Assembly (NCBI GenBank): GCA_023393525.1
Contig: JAEWKZ010000022.1
Location: 31,234-95,233 of the forward strand
Length of the DNA: 64,000 nt
Direction: 5' to 3'
DNA from: Pseudomonadota bacterium
Lineage (GTDB): Bacteria; Desulfobacterota; Desulfovibrionia; Desulfovibrionales; Desulfomicrobiaceae
Part shown: one piece after another, positions 20,613-28,884 of the stretch
How positions within the stretch are numbered: position 1 is the first letter of the stretch
Layout of the letters: each line of letters begins with the position of its first letter
The notes under the pieces: generated by a model
Databases searched by the model: none
Told to the model about the DNA's origin: nothing
What the model saw: only the letters and a program-made list of their open reading frames with translations
Program-made: the position numbers and the translations under genes

Positions 20613-23279
20613 ATGTCCACCGCCACGCATTCCGGGCCGGGCAAAGAAGACCCGTCCGACCACTCCCGAAGACCGCCGGGCCGCCATTTCCTCCGGGGAC
20701 TGACGGTCTTTCTGTCGCTTTTGTGCCTTGTCCTGGCCGGACTGTGGATTGCGCTGCCCAAACTCGCCCAGACCCTTCTCGTGCCCGCTCTGGCCCAGGC
20801 CCTGAACGCTCCGGACTTGCGCGTGGACGTTCGGCGAATGGATTTTTCCGGACTGGATCTGGGCGAGATCACCCTGTCCGGCGAGGATGGCCAAAAAATC
20901 CGGGCCGTGCTCGTCGACTGGAGCCTGTCAGGCCTGTTGCGGGGACGCATCGACGCGATCAGAATTTACGGACTTGCGATTTCGGTCCGGAAAAATGCCG
21001 GAAGATGGGAGGTTCCCGGTCTGCCCGCGACCCGGAAGCAGCCCGCCGCAAACAGTTCCCCAGCGTTCGTCCCGCGCATAGACGAGATATACGCGGATGC
21101 CTTGGTCAGTCTAGACAATGACGGCTCGCGGCTTTCACTCCCCTTCTCGCTTCGGGGCGGCCTCGACGGACAGGCCCGTCTGCTGCTGGATGCGGACACC
21201 TCCCTGGCCGGGCAGAGCTTGAGCCTGAGCATCCACGCGGACCTGCGCCAAAACGATTTCCGCCTGGCCTGCGCTCTTCCCCCGTCGTCCCTGGCCGCGC
21301 TGGCCAGCCTGCTCCCGGACGACGTTCCCCCCCTTTCGGGCACGCTGCGAGCCGCCCTCGATGCGGCGCTGCCACCGGGCGGCGCTCCGCGCGTGGAAGG
21401 TGAACTCGGCCTGGAGGCCCTGCGGATCGCCTTCGGCGGCATGACACTGTCCCAGGAGGGCAACGCCACGGCCAGGGCCGCCTGGGACGAAGGCCCGCGC
21501 CTGAGCCTGTCTCCGCTCAGTCTGGCCGCGCCCGCGTCCCTGATCGCCAGCGTGACCGACATCACGGCCGACCTTGACGCCATGGCCTTCGGCTGCGCCT
21601 GGGACATCCGGCTTGCGACCCTGCCGGGCATCGACCTGCCCGCTCCGCTGCGACTCTCCGGGCGTAGCCGGGTTTGGTCCGCGGAGTCCGGCTGGAGCAT
21701 GCGCACCGAGGCGGAACTTGACGCTCTCGAAGCCCGGCCCCGTGAAATCCCGGACCTTGTCCTCGCCCTGGATAAAAGCGTCCTGCGCATCGACGCCGCC
21801 ACCAACGCCACAGGCGCGACCACCGACGGAACCCTGACCCTGGGCCGTCTGCGCCTGCATCGCAAACCCGCGAGCGCGACCCTCTCGGGTCTGGTCCTGA
21901 CCTGGAAAGCGGCTCAGGACCCGAAACTGCGGGGAACGGCAAGCATTTCCGGAGCCCGTCTGGAAGCGGGGCAGCCAGGTCTCGCCCTTGCCGCGACCCG
22001 CCTGGACGGCCAGTGCGACTTCGCCATGGACGAACAAATACGCCTCAACGGGACCATAAACGCCAACGCCCGCGCAAACAGCGCTGACGCCGCCGCATGG
22101 CTGTCCCTGCGCCTGCCCCTGGCCTGGCCCGACCCGGCGGCAAAGGCGGGCAGCATGAACCTCGACCTGAACTGGAAGGGTAAGGGGCTGGCAAAAATTT
22201 CATCCACGATCGCGCAAGATTTGCATGGCGCGCGCCTCGACGGAACGCTTTCGATCCTGCCGGTGGCGGTCCGCGCACGCATGAAGGGGCGCGTCGACGT
22301 CCGGGACATTTCGCAAACCCGCCTCGAATTCAAAGCCGGTCAGACTCTCACCCTGCCCGGCAATCTGAAAGCCTTCGTCCCGGCGCTTTCCGACCTGTCC
22401 GGCAGCGCCCGCCTGGACGCGAGCGCGCGTCTGGACATGAGCCGGGGCCACCCCAGGGTTCCGGTCAGCATGAACATAGGCGCCCTCTCCCTGACGCACG
22501 CCGAAAGCGAGACGGCGCTACAGGGCGGCAACGTCGAACTGGCCTTCTCCAATCTGCTGGACATGCGCTCCGACCCGGACGGACGCCTGAACTTCGACCG
22601 CCTGCAGCTGGGCACCATCATCCTTGAACAGGGCGACATCCATTTCCAGATCGAGGCCCTGCACAGCATCCTGGTCGAGGGGTGCCGCTTTGACTGGGCC
22701 GGAGGCCGCATCGGCAGCCAGGCTTTCCGGATCAATCCGAGCGTGGAGGACTACACCGTCGAGCTGTATTGCGACCGGGTACAGATGGCCCAGGCCCTGG
22801 AACAGTTCGGCATGACCCAGGCCCAGGGCGGAGGCACCGCCAACGGCCGCATTCCGGTGCATTACGCGGACGGAAACCTGTCCTTCGACAACGGCTTTCT
22901 GTATTCCACTCCGGGCGAAAAAGGCGTACTCAAAATAAAGGGCACGGAGGTTCTGACGGCGGGCATCCCTCCGGACACGCCGCAATACGGGCAGCTGGAT
23001 CTGGCCGCGGAAGCCCTGAAGGACTTTTCCTACGACTGGGCCAGAATCCGCCTGAACACCAAGGACAGGGAACTTGTCGTGTCCCTGGAACTTGACGGCA
23101 AGCCCGAAAAGCCGCTGCCTTTCACCTATGATCGAGACATCGGCGGCTTCGCCCGGGTCAGCGCATCCTCGCCGGGTTCGGTATTCCAGGGCATCCGCCT
23201 GGACGTGAATTTCCGCCTACCGCTGGATCAACTCTTGCAATACAGACAACTCCTGGAACTGATGAAAAACGGAGGTTAA
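20613..23279 (+). CDS. ydbH: YdbH-like AsmA-family envelope protein
   Basis: 888 residues. One N-terminal membrane helix (about 28-50, GLTVFLSLLCLVLAGLWIALP) is followed by a very long beta-rich periplasmic region. The C-terminal third has the YdbH domain (FDWAGGRIGS..FRINPSVEDY, GTANGRIPVHYADGNLSFDNGFLYSTPGEKGVLKI). In E. coli, YdbH with TamB and YhdP bridges the inner and outer membranes and moves phospholipid outwards. The two following genes are YnbE- and YdbL-like, so the complete set is present. ATG 20613 has only a weak upstream Shine-Dalgarno match. Confidence 0.85.
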   Translation: MSTATHSGPGKEDPSDHSRRPPGRHFLRGLTVFLSLLCLVLAGLWIALPKLAQTLLVPALAQALNAPDLRVDVRRMDFSGLDLGEITLSGEDGQKIRAVLVDWSLSGLLRGRIDAIRIYGLAISVRKNAGRWEVPGLPATRKQPAANSSPAFVPRIDEIYADALVSLDNDGSRLSLPFSLRGGLDGQARLLLDADTSLAGQSLSLSIHADLRQNDFRLACALPPSSLAALASLLPDDVPPLSGTLRAALDAALPPGGAPRVEGELGLEALRIAFGGMTLSQEGNATARAAWDEGPRLSLSPLSLAAPASLIASVTDITADLDAMAFGCAWDIRLATLPGIDLPAPLRLSGRSRVWSAESGWSMRTEAELDALEARPREIPDLVLALDKSVLRIDAATNATGATTDGTLTLGRLRLHRKPASATLSGLVLTWKAAQDPKLRGTASISGARLEAGQPGLALAATRLDGQCDFAMDEQIRLNGTINANARANSADAAAWLSLRLPLAWPDPAAKAGSMNLDLNWKGKGLAKISSTIAQDLHGARLDGTLSILPVAVRARMKGRVDVRDISQTRLEFKAGQTLTLPGNLKAFVPALSDLSGSARLDASARLDMSRGHPRVPVSMNIGALSLTHAESETALQGGNVELAFSNLLDMRSDPDGRLNFDRLQLGTIILEQGDIHFQIEALHSILVEGCRFDWAGGRIGSQAFRINPSVEDYTVELYCDRVQMAQALEQFGMTQAQGGGTANGRIPVHYADGNLSFDNGFLYSTPGEKGVLKIKGTEVLTAGIPPDTPQYGQLDLAAEALKDFSYDWARIRLNTKDRELVVSLELDGKPEKPLPFTYDRDIGGFARVSASSPGSVFQGIRLDVNFRLPLDQLLQYRQLLELMKNGG

Positions 23280-23280
23280 C

Positions 23281-23481
23281 GTGCGAATTCCCTTAATGGC
23301 CCTGGCCGCGACGCTGCTCCTGCAAGGTGCCTGCAGCACCCGCCACGAGGTGCAGATGGCGCCGGTGGAGGTCAAACCCATCCACATCACCATCGACGTC
23401 AACGTCCGGGTCCAAAAGGACCTGGAAGACTTCTTCGGCGACATCGACAAGGCCGATCAGAACCTGAACCAAAGCAACTGA
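23281..23481 (+). CDS. ynbE: YnbE-like outer-membrane lipoprotein
   Basis: 66 residues starting at GTG 23281, one base after the YdbH stop and with GGAGGTTAAC as ribosome site. The signal peptide ends in the lipobox LQGAC (Cys about 19). The mature part EVKPIHITIDVNVRVQKDLEDFF matches YnbE, whose short beta strand pairs with the YdbH C-terminus in E. coli. It should anchor YdbH to the outer membrane. Confidence 0.88.
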   Translation: MRIPLMALAATLLLQGACSTRHEVQMAPVEVKPIHITIDVNVRVQKDLEDFFGDIDKADQNLNQSN

Positions 23482-23492
23482 CGGAGCATCAT

Positions 23493-23864
23493 ATGCGCAC
23501 CATGAAACACCCCCTTTTGATCCTGACGACCCTTTTCTTCGCCATGTTCTGCGCGCAGGTCGTATTCGCCGACGGCATCAAGGACCGGATGCTCGCGCGG
23601 CTGCCCGTTATCAACGAACTCAAGGCCCAGGGGCTGGTCGGCGAGAACAACCAGGGATTCCTGGAATTCCGCAGCGGAAAAAAACCCAACGCGGACGTGA
23701 TAAACGCCGAGAACACGGACCGCCAGGCCGTCTACAAGGCCATCGCCGCCCGCCAGAAAACGACCCCCGCCTTTGTCGGACAAACCCGCGCCGCGCAGAT
23801 AGCCGAAAAGGAATCCCCAGGCACCTGGATTCAAGCCGCGGACGGAACCTGGAAAAAGAAATAG
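23493..23864 (+). CDS. ydbL: YdbL-like (DUF1318) periplasmic protein
   Basis: 123 residues with a signal peptide (MKHPLLILTTLFFAMFCAQVVFA). The mature DUF1318 domain contains IKDRMLARLPVINELKAQGLVGENNQGFLEF and ends in QAADGTWKKK. In E. coli, YdbL modulates YdbH-YnbE assembly. The gene is 11 bp after ynbE, completing the operon. Both ATG 23493 and ATG 23502 (MKHP) are plausible starts. The second gives a more typical signal peptide. Confidence 0.87.
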   Translation: MRTMKHPLLILTTLFFAMFCAQVVFADGIKDRMLARLPVINELKAQGLVGENNQGFLEFRSGKKPNADVINAENTDRQAVYKAIAARQKTTPAFVGQTRAAQIAEKESPGTWIQAADGTWKKK

Positions 23865-23888
23865 ACGAGGGAAGAACGGGGGAATAAA

Positions 23889-23980
23889 CTGTAATGGACG
23901 ATCACGGACTGGCACGGGCATAGCCGGAGCGTGCAGTCCATGTTTGTCCATTTCGTCCATTACAGTCCATCCCTGTCCAT
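23889..23980. repeat. Nested inverted repeat with helically phased GTCCAT repeats
   Basis: A perfect 13-bp inverted repeat, CTGTAATGGACGA (23889-23901) and TCGTCCATTACAG (23953-23965), encloses a second dyad GGACTGGCACG..CGTGCAGTCC (23906-23939). The hexamer GTCCAT occurs five times, starting at 23936, 23946, 23955, 23965 and 23975, about one helical turn apart. It sits between the ydbL stop and the EamA gene. It could be an operator array, a REP-like element or a terminator. Confidence 0.7.
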
Positions 23981-24088
23981 TCCCCCCTCCCCTTCCTCCC
24001 CCGCCTTGACGCGCTGAAAACCGGCCGGTACAGGCTGCCGCTGGGTCGCGGGCATTTCCGCCGGCGGCCGTCTCAACCAGGACCTGCC

Positions 24089-24964
24089 ATGAACTCCCGA
24101 ACCGCTCGCGCCAACCTTTTCCTCCTGCTGACCGCCCTGATCTGGGGCGCGGCCTTCGTGGCGCAGCGCATGGGCATGGACCACATGGGCCCCCTGACCT
24201 TCAACGCCGTCCGCTTCGCGCTGGGAGCGCTGGCCCTTTTGCCCCTGATCGCCTGGATGGACAAAAAACGCACCAGCGCGGCTCCGCCGCTGTCCGTCCT
24301 GGTCCGGGGCGGCGTCCTCATCGGCGGCGCCCTGTTTCTGGGCGCCTGGCTGCAACAGTTCGGACTGTGCTACACCACGGCGGGCAAGGCGGGCTTCATC
24401 ACCGGGCTGTACGTGGTCTTCGTGCCTCTGATCGGCATCTTTCTCGGACAGCGCTACGGCCTTGGCACCTGGGCCGGCGCGGGACTGGCCATCGCGGGCA
24501 TGTACCTCCTGAGCGTGACCGGGAGCATGAGCATGGACAAGGGGGACGCGCTGGTCCTCATGTCCGCGTTCTTCTGGGGCGCGCACGTGATCCTCATCGG
24601 CAAGCTGACCTGCGGCCTGGCCGCCGTGGACGCCATCAAGCTGGCCGCCGTGCAGTTCGCCTTTTGCAGCCTGGTCAGCATGGCCGGAGCCGCCGTGTTC
24701 GAGGACATCACCCTGTCCGGCCTGTGGGCCGGCATCATCCCCATCCTCTACGGCGGACTGATGAGCGTGGGCGTGGCCTACACCCTGCAAGTCGTGGCCC
24801 AGCGCGATGCCCGCCCGGCTCCGGCGGCCATCATCCTGAGCCTTGAAGCGGTCTTCGCCGCCGTGGCTGGCTGGATGCTGCTGGGCGAAACCCTCACCGC
24901 CCAGGCCCTTGTCGGCTGCGCGCTCATGCTCGCCGGCATGATCTGGTCCCAGGCCAGGCCCTGA
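24089..24964 (+). CDS. EamA/DMT-family transporter
   Basis: 291 residues with ten predicted membrane helices in two EamA repeats. The first begins LFLLLTALIWGAAFVAQRMGMDHMGPLTFNAVRF. The second carries ALVLMSAFFWGAHVILIGK and ends with ILSLEAVFAAVAGWMLLGETLT. DMT transporters export amino acids, metabolites or nucleotides, and no substrate is predictable here. It is convergent with the Hdr operon, with a shared terminator between them. Confidence 0.9.
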   Translation: MNSRTARANLFLLLTALIWGAAFVAQRMGMDHMGPLTFNAVRFALGALALLPLIAWMDKKRTSAAPPLSVLVRGGVLIGGALFLGAWLQQFGLCYTTAGKAGFITGLYVVFVPLIGIFLGQRYGLGTWAGAGLAIAGMYLLSVTGSMSMDKGDALVLMSAFFWGAHVILIGKLTCGLAAVDAIKLAAVQFAFCSLVSMAGAAVFEDITLSGLWAGIIPILYGGLMSVGVAYTLQVVAQRDARPAPAAIILSLEAVFAAVAGWMLLGETLTAQALVGCALMLAGMIWSQARP

Positions 24965-24985
24965 CCCGGACAACGCCCCACGAAC

Positions 24986-25019
24986 AAGCGGCCGCCTCCC
25001 CCGCGGGAAACGGCCGCTT
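24986..25019. terminator. Bidirectional terminator between EamA gene and Hdr operon
   Basis: The stem AAGCGGCCG/CGGCCGCTT (9 bp) encloses a 16-base GC-rich loop, with GATCTTTG after it on the plus strand. It lies in the 78-bp gap between two convergent stops and probably serves both. Confidence 0.7.
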
Positions 25020-25042
25020 CGATCTTTGCAGGGCGCCCCTTC

Positions 25043-26362
25043 CTAGACCGCGATCTCCGGATGAAACACGCCCACCTCCTTCAGGTCGTCACCCAGATAC
25101 GTCCGTTCGTTGGGCCCGAGGATGCCAAGGGAAAGGCAGATGAGCGTCCACAGGTGCACCACGCCGTAATGGCCTTCATAGTGTTCGCTCAGTTCATGGA
25201 TCTGGGCATGGCAGTTGTGACAGGCAGCGATGCAGTAATCGGCCCTGGTCGCCTTGATCTGCGCGTCCTTGGTCTGTCCGTAGGCCAGGCGCTGATCCTT
25301 GAACCCCGATTGCAGGAACCCGCCCCCGCCGCCGCAGCAGTAGTTGTTGGAACGATTCGGGTGCATGTCGATGAAGTTTTCCTCGCCGACAACCGATTTC
25401 ACGACAAAACGCAGGTCGTCGGCAATTGCGTCCCCGTAGCTTTTCCGCACGATCTGACACGGGTCCTGCACGGTGAACGTTATCTTCAGGTCCTTGTTCC
25501 AGTCCGAGTTGACTTTGAGTTTTCCCTCCCTGATCCATTTCGCGTAATATTCGTAGATGTTTTTGACTTCGAAACGATGCTCTATGCCGAATTTTTCCAG
25601 TCCGGCCCGGACTGAGTACGTGACGTGGCCTCACTCCGTGTTGAGAAAGACCTTGCATCCCAGCTCGCTGGCCTTGTCCGCCGATTGCCGGGTCAGGCGC
25701 TCCCAGCTCTGGTTGTCCGCCAGGAACATGCAGTAGTTCTCCCCGGCCCAGCCCCTTGACCCATACGTCCAGTCCGCTCCGACCAGGTGCAGGATCTTCC
25801 ACAGGGGCAGGAGCTCGTCGGGCTCGGTCACGGGCTCGCGCGAGTTCTGGTTCAAAAAGAATTCCGCGCCCTCCTTGTCGATGGGCGCGTCCATGTCCGC
25901 GAATTCGGGCTGCGACTCCCGGCATTCCGTCAGGATGTCGTCGACCACGAAGGCGAAGTCGTCCGGCGCGGTGCCCATGGCGCTGCCGCTCTCGTTCTTG
26001 AGGGCCATGTCGCAGGAGCCCATGATGCCCTTGGGGCGGGTCTCCCTGGGCCAGGCCGCCCGCACCTCGTAGACCAGGCGGGGAATGTCGATCTTCATGG
26101 GGCAGGCGTAGATGCAGCGCTGACACATGGTGCACATCCACACCCACGGCGTGGACAGGATCTCCTCGTCCATGCCCAGCGCCGCCATGCGCAGAAATTT
26201 GCGGGGGTCCATGTCTTCCAGGCCGGAAGCCGGGCAACCGGAGGAACATGCCCCGCAGGTCAGACACATGTTCAGGTTCCCTCCCTCGGGCAGGATGTCC
26301 CTGACTGTTTCCAGAAAGGAACTCTTTCCGCGGCCAAGCTCGATCATCTTTCCGTTCAACAT
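25043..26362 (-). CDS. HdrD-like iron-sulfur oxidoreductase, probable selenoprotein (in-frame TGA read as Sec)
   Basis: 439 codons from ATG 26362 (GGGGGATACCGGG upstream) to TAG 25045-25043, with one in-frame TGA at 25633-25631 (codon 244). N-terminal [4Fe-4S] motifs are C33/36/39/43 and C77/80/83/87. The CCG-domain part has FLNTE-U-GH at 241-246, DPC302, CCGGGGG at 342-348 and CxxxCxxC (377-384). In DsrK/HmcF/HdrD relatives the residue at 244 is Cys (NTECGH). The frame continues without another stop across the TGA into conserved sequence, so this is recoding and not a pseudogene. It would act as a thiol/disulfide or membrane-partner redox subunit. Confidence 0.85.
25598..25614 (-). promoter_or_regulatory. 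SECIS-like hairpin downstream of the TGA
   Basis: In the mRNA, 16 nt after the UGA, a 6-bp stem CAGUCC/GGACUG closes a loop GGGCC. The loop starts 22 nt from the UGA and its first two bases are G. This fits the loose bacterial SECIS rules (loop within about 16-37 nt of the UGA, a G at the start of the loop). Confidence 0.65.
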
Positions 26363-26411
26363 CCCGGTATCCCCCGAAATGAATGGTTTCCCAAGCGGCT
26401 GAGGCAGGTGC

Positions 26412-26435
26412 GGGGTTGGCCCTTTGGCCAGCCCC
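26412..26435 (-). terminator. Intercistronic hairpin between universal stress protein and HdrD-like gene
   Basis: GGGGTTGGCC/GGCCAGCCCC (10 pairs, one of them G-T) with a CTTT loop lies in the 87-bp gap. No T-tract follows on the minus strand, so it may attenuate or protect the mRNA without fully terminating. Confidence 0.4.
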
Positions 26436-26449
26436 ACGCCCGCGAACAG

Positions 26450-27364
26450 TTATACCGTGGCCGCGACTTCTACCACCTGGCCGGTCTGGTCGTACATCAG
26501 CCCGCAGCGCAGGTCGAAATGGCGGTTGACGCTCATGGTCGGACAGGGCGCGTTGACCGAAACCTGCACCACCGTGGAGCCGAGAAAAGCCTCTTCCGGG
26601 TCGTCGGCGTTGGAGTGGTGGGCCATGATGATCAGGTCCGCGCCGATCTGGGTGGCCATGTTCAGGATCTCCATGGCCGGACGCCCGAATCTCCCCACGT
26701 AGTCGCAGTTGTCGATGCCCTGCAGCCGGTCGCCGTATTCGGCTTTCAGCCTGGCTTCGATCTCGGTGCGGCCCTGGGGCGAATCCGTGGAGGTCTCGCT
26801 GACGTTCATGAGCGTGAGCCTGGCCTTGTACTGCCGCACCATCTGGCCGCCGTAACTGACCGCGCATTCGGACTGCTCGGAAAAGTCCGTGGCCACGAGG
26901 ATGTTGGAGAATGCCGGATCCTTGCACTCCACGGCGCGATGCACGATCATGACCGGGCAGCGCGCCTTCTGGCTGACCCGCTCCAACGTGCTGCCGGCCA
27001 TGCCCCACATCTGGGCCCGCTTCTCCTCGTATTCCTTGGTGTGCGGGCCCATGACCACCAGGTCGGTATCCTTCTTGCGCGCCAGGCGCAGAAGCTCGTT
27101 ATGCGGGATTCCGGCCACGACCTGGACCTTGGCATGAGGCAGATCCGCCAGCAGGGAGGCGTACATCTCCCGGATGCGCGCCTCCAGCCGGGCCGTCTCT
27201 CCCGAGGCCTCCAGGGTCTCGATGGAGCCCCAGCCCTGCTCCATGCCGGCCACGTGGACCAGATACAGGTTGGATTCGAACTTCTTGGCAAAACCCACCG
27301 CGGATTCGACCGCGCATGCATCCACGCCGCTGGGCGTCACGCCTACGATGATGTCCTTGAACAT
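26450..27364 (-). CDS. Tandem universal stress protein (two UspA domains)
   Basis: 304 residues with two UspA domains. The first (about 1-150) starts FKDIIVGVTPSGVDACAVESAVGFAKKF and ends in DLVVMGPHTKEY..GSTLERVSQKARCPVMIVH. The second (about 158-290) starts FSNILVATDFSEQSECAV and contains DLIIMAHHSN..FLGSTVVQVSVNAPCPTM. The G-2x-G-9x-G(S/T) ATP-binding pattern is only partly present in each half. It lies inside the Hdr operon, 21 bp after hdrB, suggesting a stress- or nucleotide-linked control of the redox complex. That link is inference. Confidence 0.88.
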   Translation of the reverse strand: MFKDIIVGVTPSGVDACAVESAVGFAKKFESNLYLVHVAGMEQGWGSIETLEASGETARLEARIREMYASLLADLPHAKVQVVAGIPHNELLRLARKKDTDLVVMGPHTKEYEEKRAQMWGMAGSTLERVSQKARCPVMIVHRAVECKDPAFSNILVATDFSEQSECAVSYGGQMVRQYKARLTLMNVSETSTDSPQGRTEIEARLKAEYGDRLQGIDNCDYVGRFGRPAMEILNMATQIGADLIIMAHHSNADDPEEAFLGSTVVQVSVNAPCPTMSVNRHFDLRCGLMYDQTGQVVEVAATV

Positions 27365-27385
27365 AACTACCCCCTTTGGTTTGTA

Positions 27386-28303
27386 TCAGGTTTCGCGGGC
27401 AAGCGTCTCCTCGCCGTCGCCTGGCGCTTCATGCCGCCAGGCCCGGGATCTGATCCCGGCGCGCATGCTCCCGTCCATGCTCATGTTCGTGTTCAGGAGC
27501 ACGGAGGGCTCTTCCAGTCCGAACGAAAGGCCCATGAGCTGGGTCAGGTACAGAATCGGCACATGGTGGCCCCCGGCAGCGGAATCGTTCTGGTAGGCCT
27601 CCAGGTTCATCTGGCACAGCGGGCAGACCGTGGCCACGGCGTCCATGCCCTCGGCGGCCTCCAGGATGGAGGCCACGGAATGCATGGCCACCTCCGGGTG
27701 GGTGACCATGAGCGAGGCCCCGCAGCACCTGTTGCCCATGTCCCACGGCTGGGGCCTAGCCCCGAGGGCGCTCAGGATATTGTCCATGGTCACGGGCTTG
27801 CGCGGATCATCGAAGACCTCGTAGGGGCGCAGGATCTGGCAGCCGTAGTACGGGGCCACCCGCATGCCGCCCATGTCCACGGCGACCTTCTCTTTTATGG
27901 CATCAAGCCCGATGTCGTTGACCAGGACGTCCAGGATGTGCCGCACCCCCACCGTGCCCCGGTAACTCAGATCCACCGCGCCAAGGGCCTCGTTGACCCG
28001 GTCGTGCAGTTCCTTGTGGCCGACGACCTCGCGGTTGACCTTCAAAAGGTTGAGATAGCAGGCGCTGCATGGGGCCAGCACGTCGAGTCCGGCCAGATCC
28101 CTTTCGGCCAGGGCGAGATTGCGGGCCGGGAGGGCGTAATTCATGAGCGCGCTGACCGGTTCGGCCGCGCTGGCCCCGCAGCAGGTCCAGTCCGGTATTT
28201 CGATGAGCTCCACCCCGAGTCCGGCCATGACGGCCCGCACGGACACGTCGAACTCCTTGGCGCTTTCCTGCAGCGAGCAGCCTGGATAGTAGGCGTATTT
28301 CAT
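27386..28303 (-). CDS. hdrB: HdrB-like heterodisulfide reductase subunit (two CCG domains)
   Basis: 305 residues. Two CCG domains provide noncubane [4Fe-4S] ligands: C9, C41-C42 (TCCGAS), C79 and C82, then C155, C193-C194 (RCCGAS), C227 and C230. HdrB is the disulfide-reducing subunit of heterodisulfide reductase. The physiological disulfide in sulfate reducers is not established. The frame extends upstream, but ATG 28303 overlaps the hdrC stop (ATGA) and starts the canonical MKYAYYPGCSL. The last 20 residues are family-atypical, with many charged residues. Confidence 0.92.
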   Translation of the reverse strand: MKYAYYPGCSLQESAKEFDVSVRAVMAGLGVELIEIPDWTCCGASAAEPVSALMNYALPARNLALAERDLAGLDVLAPCSACYLNLLKVNREVVGHKELHDRVNEALGAVDLSYRGTVGVRHILDVLVNDIGLDAIKEKVAVDMGGMRVAPYYGCQILRPYEVFDDPRKPVTMDNILSALGARPQPWDMGNRCCGASLMVTHPEVAMHSVASILEAAEGMDAVATVCPLCQMNLEAYQNDSAAGGHHVPILYLTQLMGLSFGLEEPSVLLNTNMSMDGSMRAGIRSRAWRHEAPGDGEETLARET

Positions 28304-28866
28304 GACTGATCCTCCATCTCGCGCACCTTGGCGAAGAGCTCCTTGAGACGCCCCTTCTGGGCGGCGCTCGGCGCGTGCAGCTTGCCGACACGCATCATGC
28401 GCACTCCCAGAGGCAGGTAGTGCAATGGCAGGAGCGGATCGCGGCTTTTCAGGAAATACCCGGGCATGAGGCTCGTCTCCTGCACGCGCCCGTACTTCTC
28501 CACGTTGTCCATGAACGCGTCGTAGAAGGCGCTGTTCTTGCGGACCTTCCAGGTTCCCCGTTCGCGGGCCAGGCGCTTCAGGGCGCCCATGGCCCGCGTC
28601 AGCTTCAGCCCGCGCGGGCAGCGCAGGGTGCACATGTAGCAGGACGAGCACATCCAGAAGGTCGTGCTCTCAAGGATCCGGTCCAACATGCCGAACTGCA
28701 CCATGCGCCACATCTGCCGGGGCGTTATGTCCATGGCGAAGCCGTTGGGACAGGACGCGGTGCACGTCCCGCACTGCATGCAGGCCCCGAGCTCGCCGCG
28801 CAGCTCTTCAAGAATTTCCCGGGTCGCGGGGTCCGGGCTCCATGGTTTTGCTTGCGTCTGGTTCAT
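28300..28866 (-). CDS. hdrC: HdrC-like iron-sulfur subunit
   Basis: 188 residues with two [4Fe-4S] ferredoxin motifs: C29/32/35/39 (CMQCGTCTASCP) and C73/76/79/83 (CSSCYMCTLRCP). HdrC carries electrons from HdrA to HdrB. The LPLHYLPLGVRMMRVGK segment in the C-terminal part is typical. It is 18 bp after the double HdrA gene and coupled to hdrB by a 4-bp overlap. Confidence 0.92.
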   Translation of the reverse strand: MNQTQAKPWSPDPATREILEELRGELGACMQCGTCTASCPNGFAMDITPRQMWRMVQFGMLDRILESTTFWMCSSCYMCTLRCPRGLKLTRAMGALKRLARERGTWKVRKNSAFYDAFMDNVEKYGRVQETSLMPGYFLKSRDPLLPLHYLPLGVRMMRVGKLHAPSAAQKGRLKELFAKVREMEDQS

Positions 28867-28884
28867 GATCCACCTTCCCTTGGC

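Noticed and set aside
20284..20703. 139-residue open frame from GTG 20284
   Set aside because: It reads through a perfect terminator and into the YdbH-like gene in another frame, and has no family match.
25043..26362. Nonsense mutation making a pseudogene of the HdrD-like gene
   Set aside because: The TGA sits exactly at a known Cys/Sec position, the reading frame is intact on both sides with all other ligands conserved, and a SECIS-like hairpin follows.
25787..28309. 840-residue plus-strand open frame
   Set aside because: Crosses hdrB, usp and the HdrD-like gene on the opposite strand. Composition is shadow-like and there is no homology.
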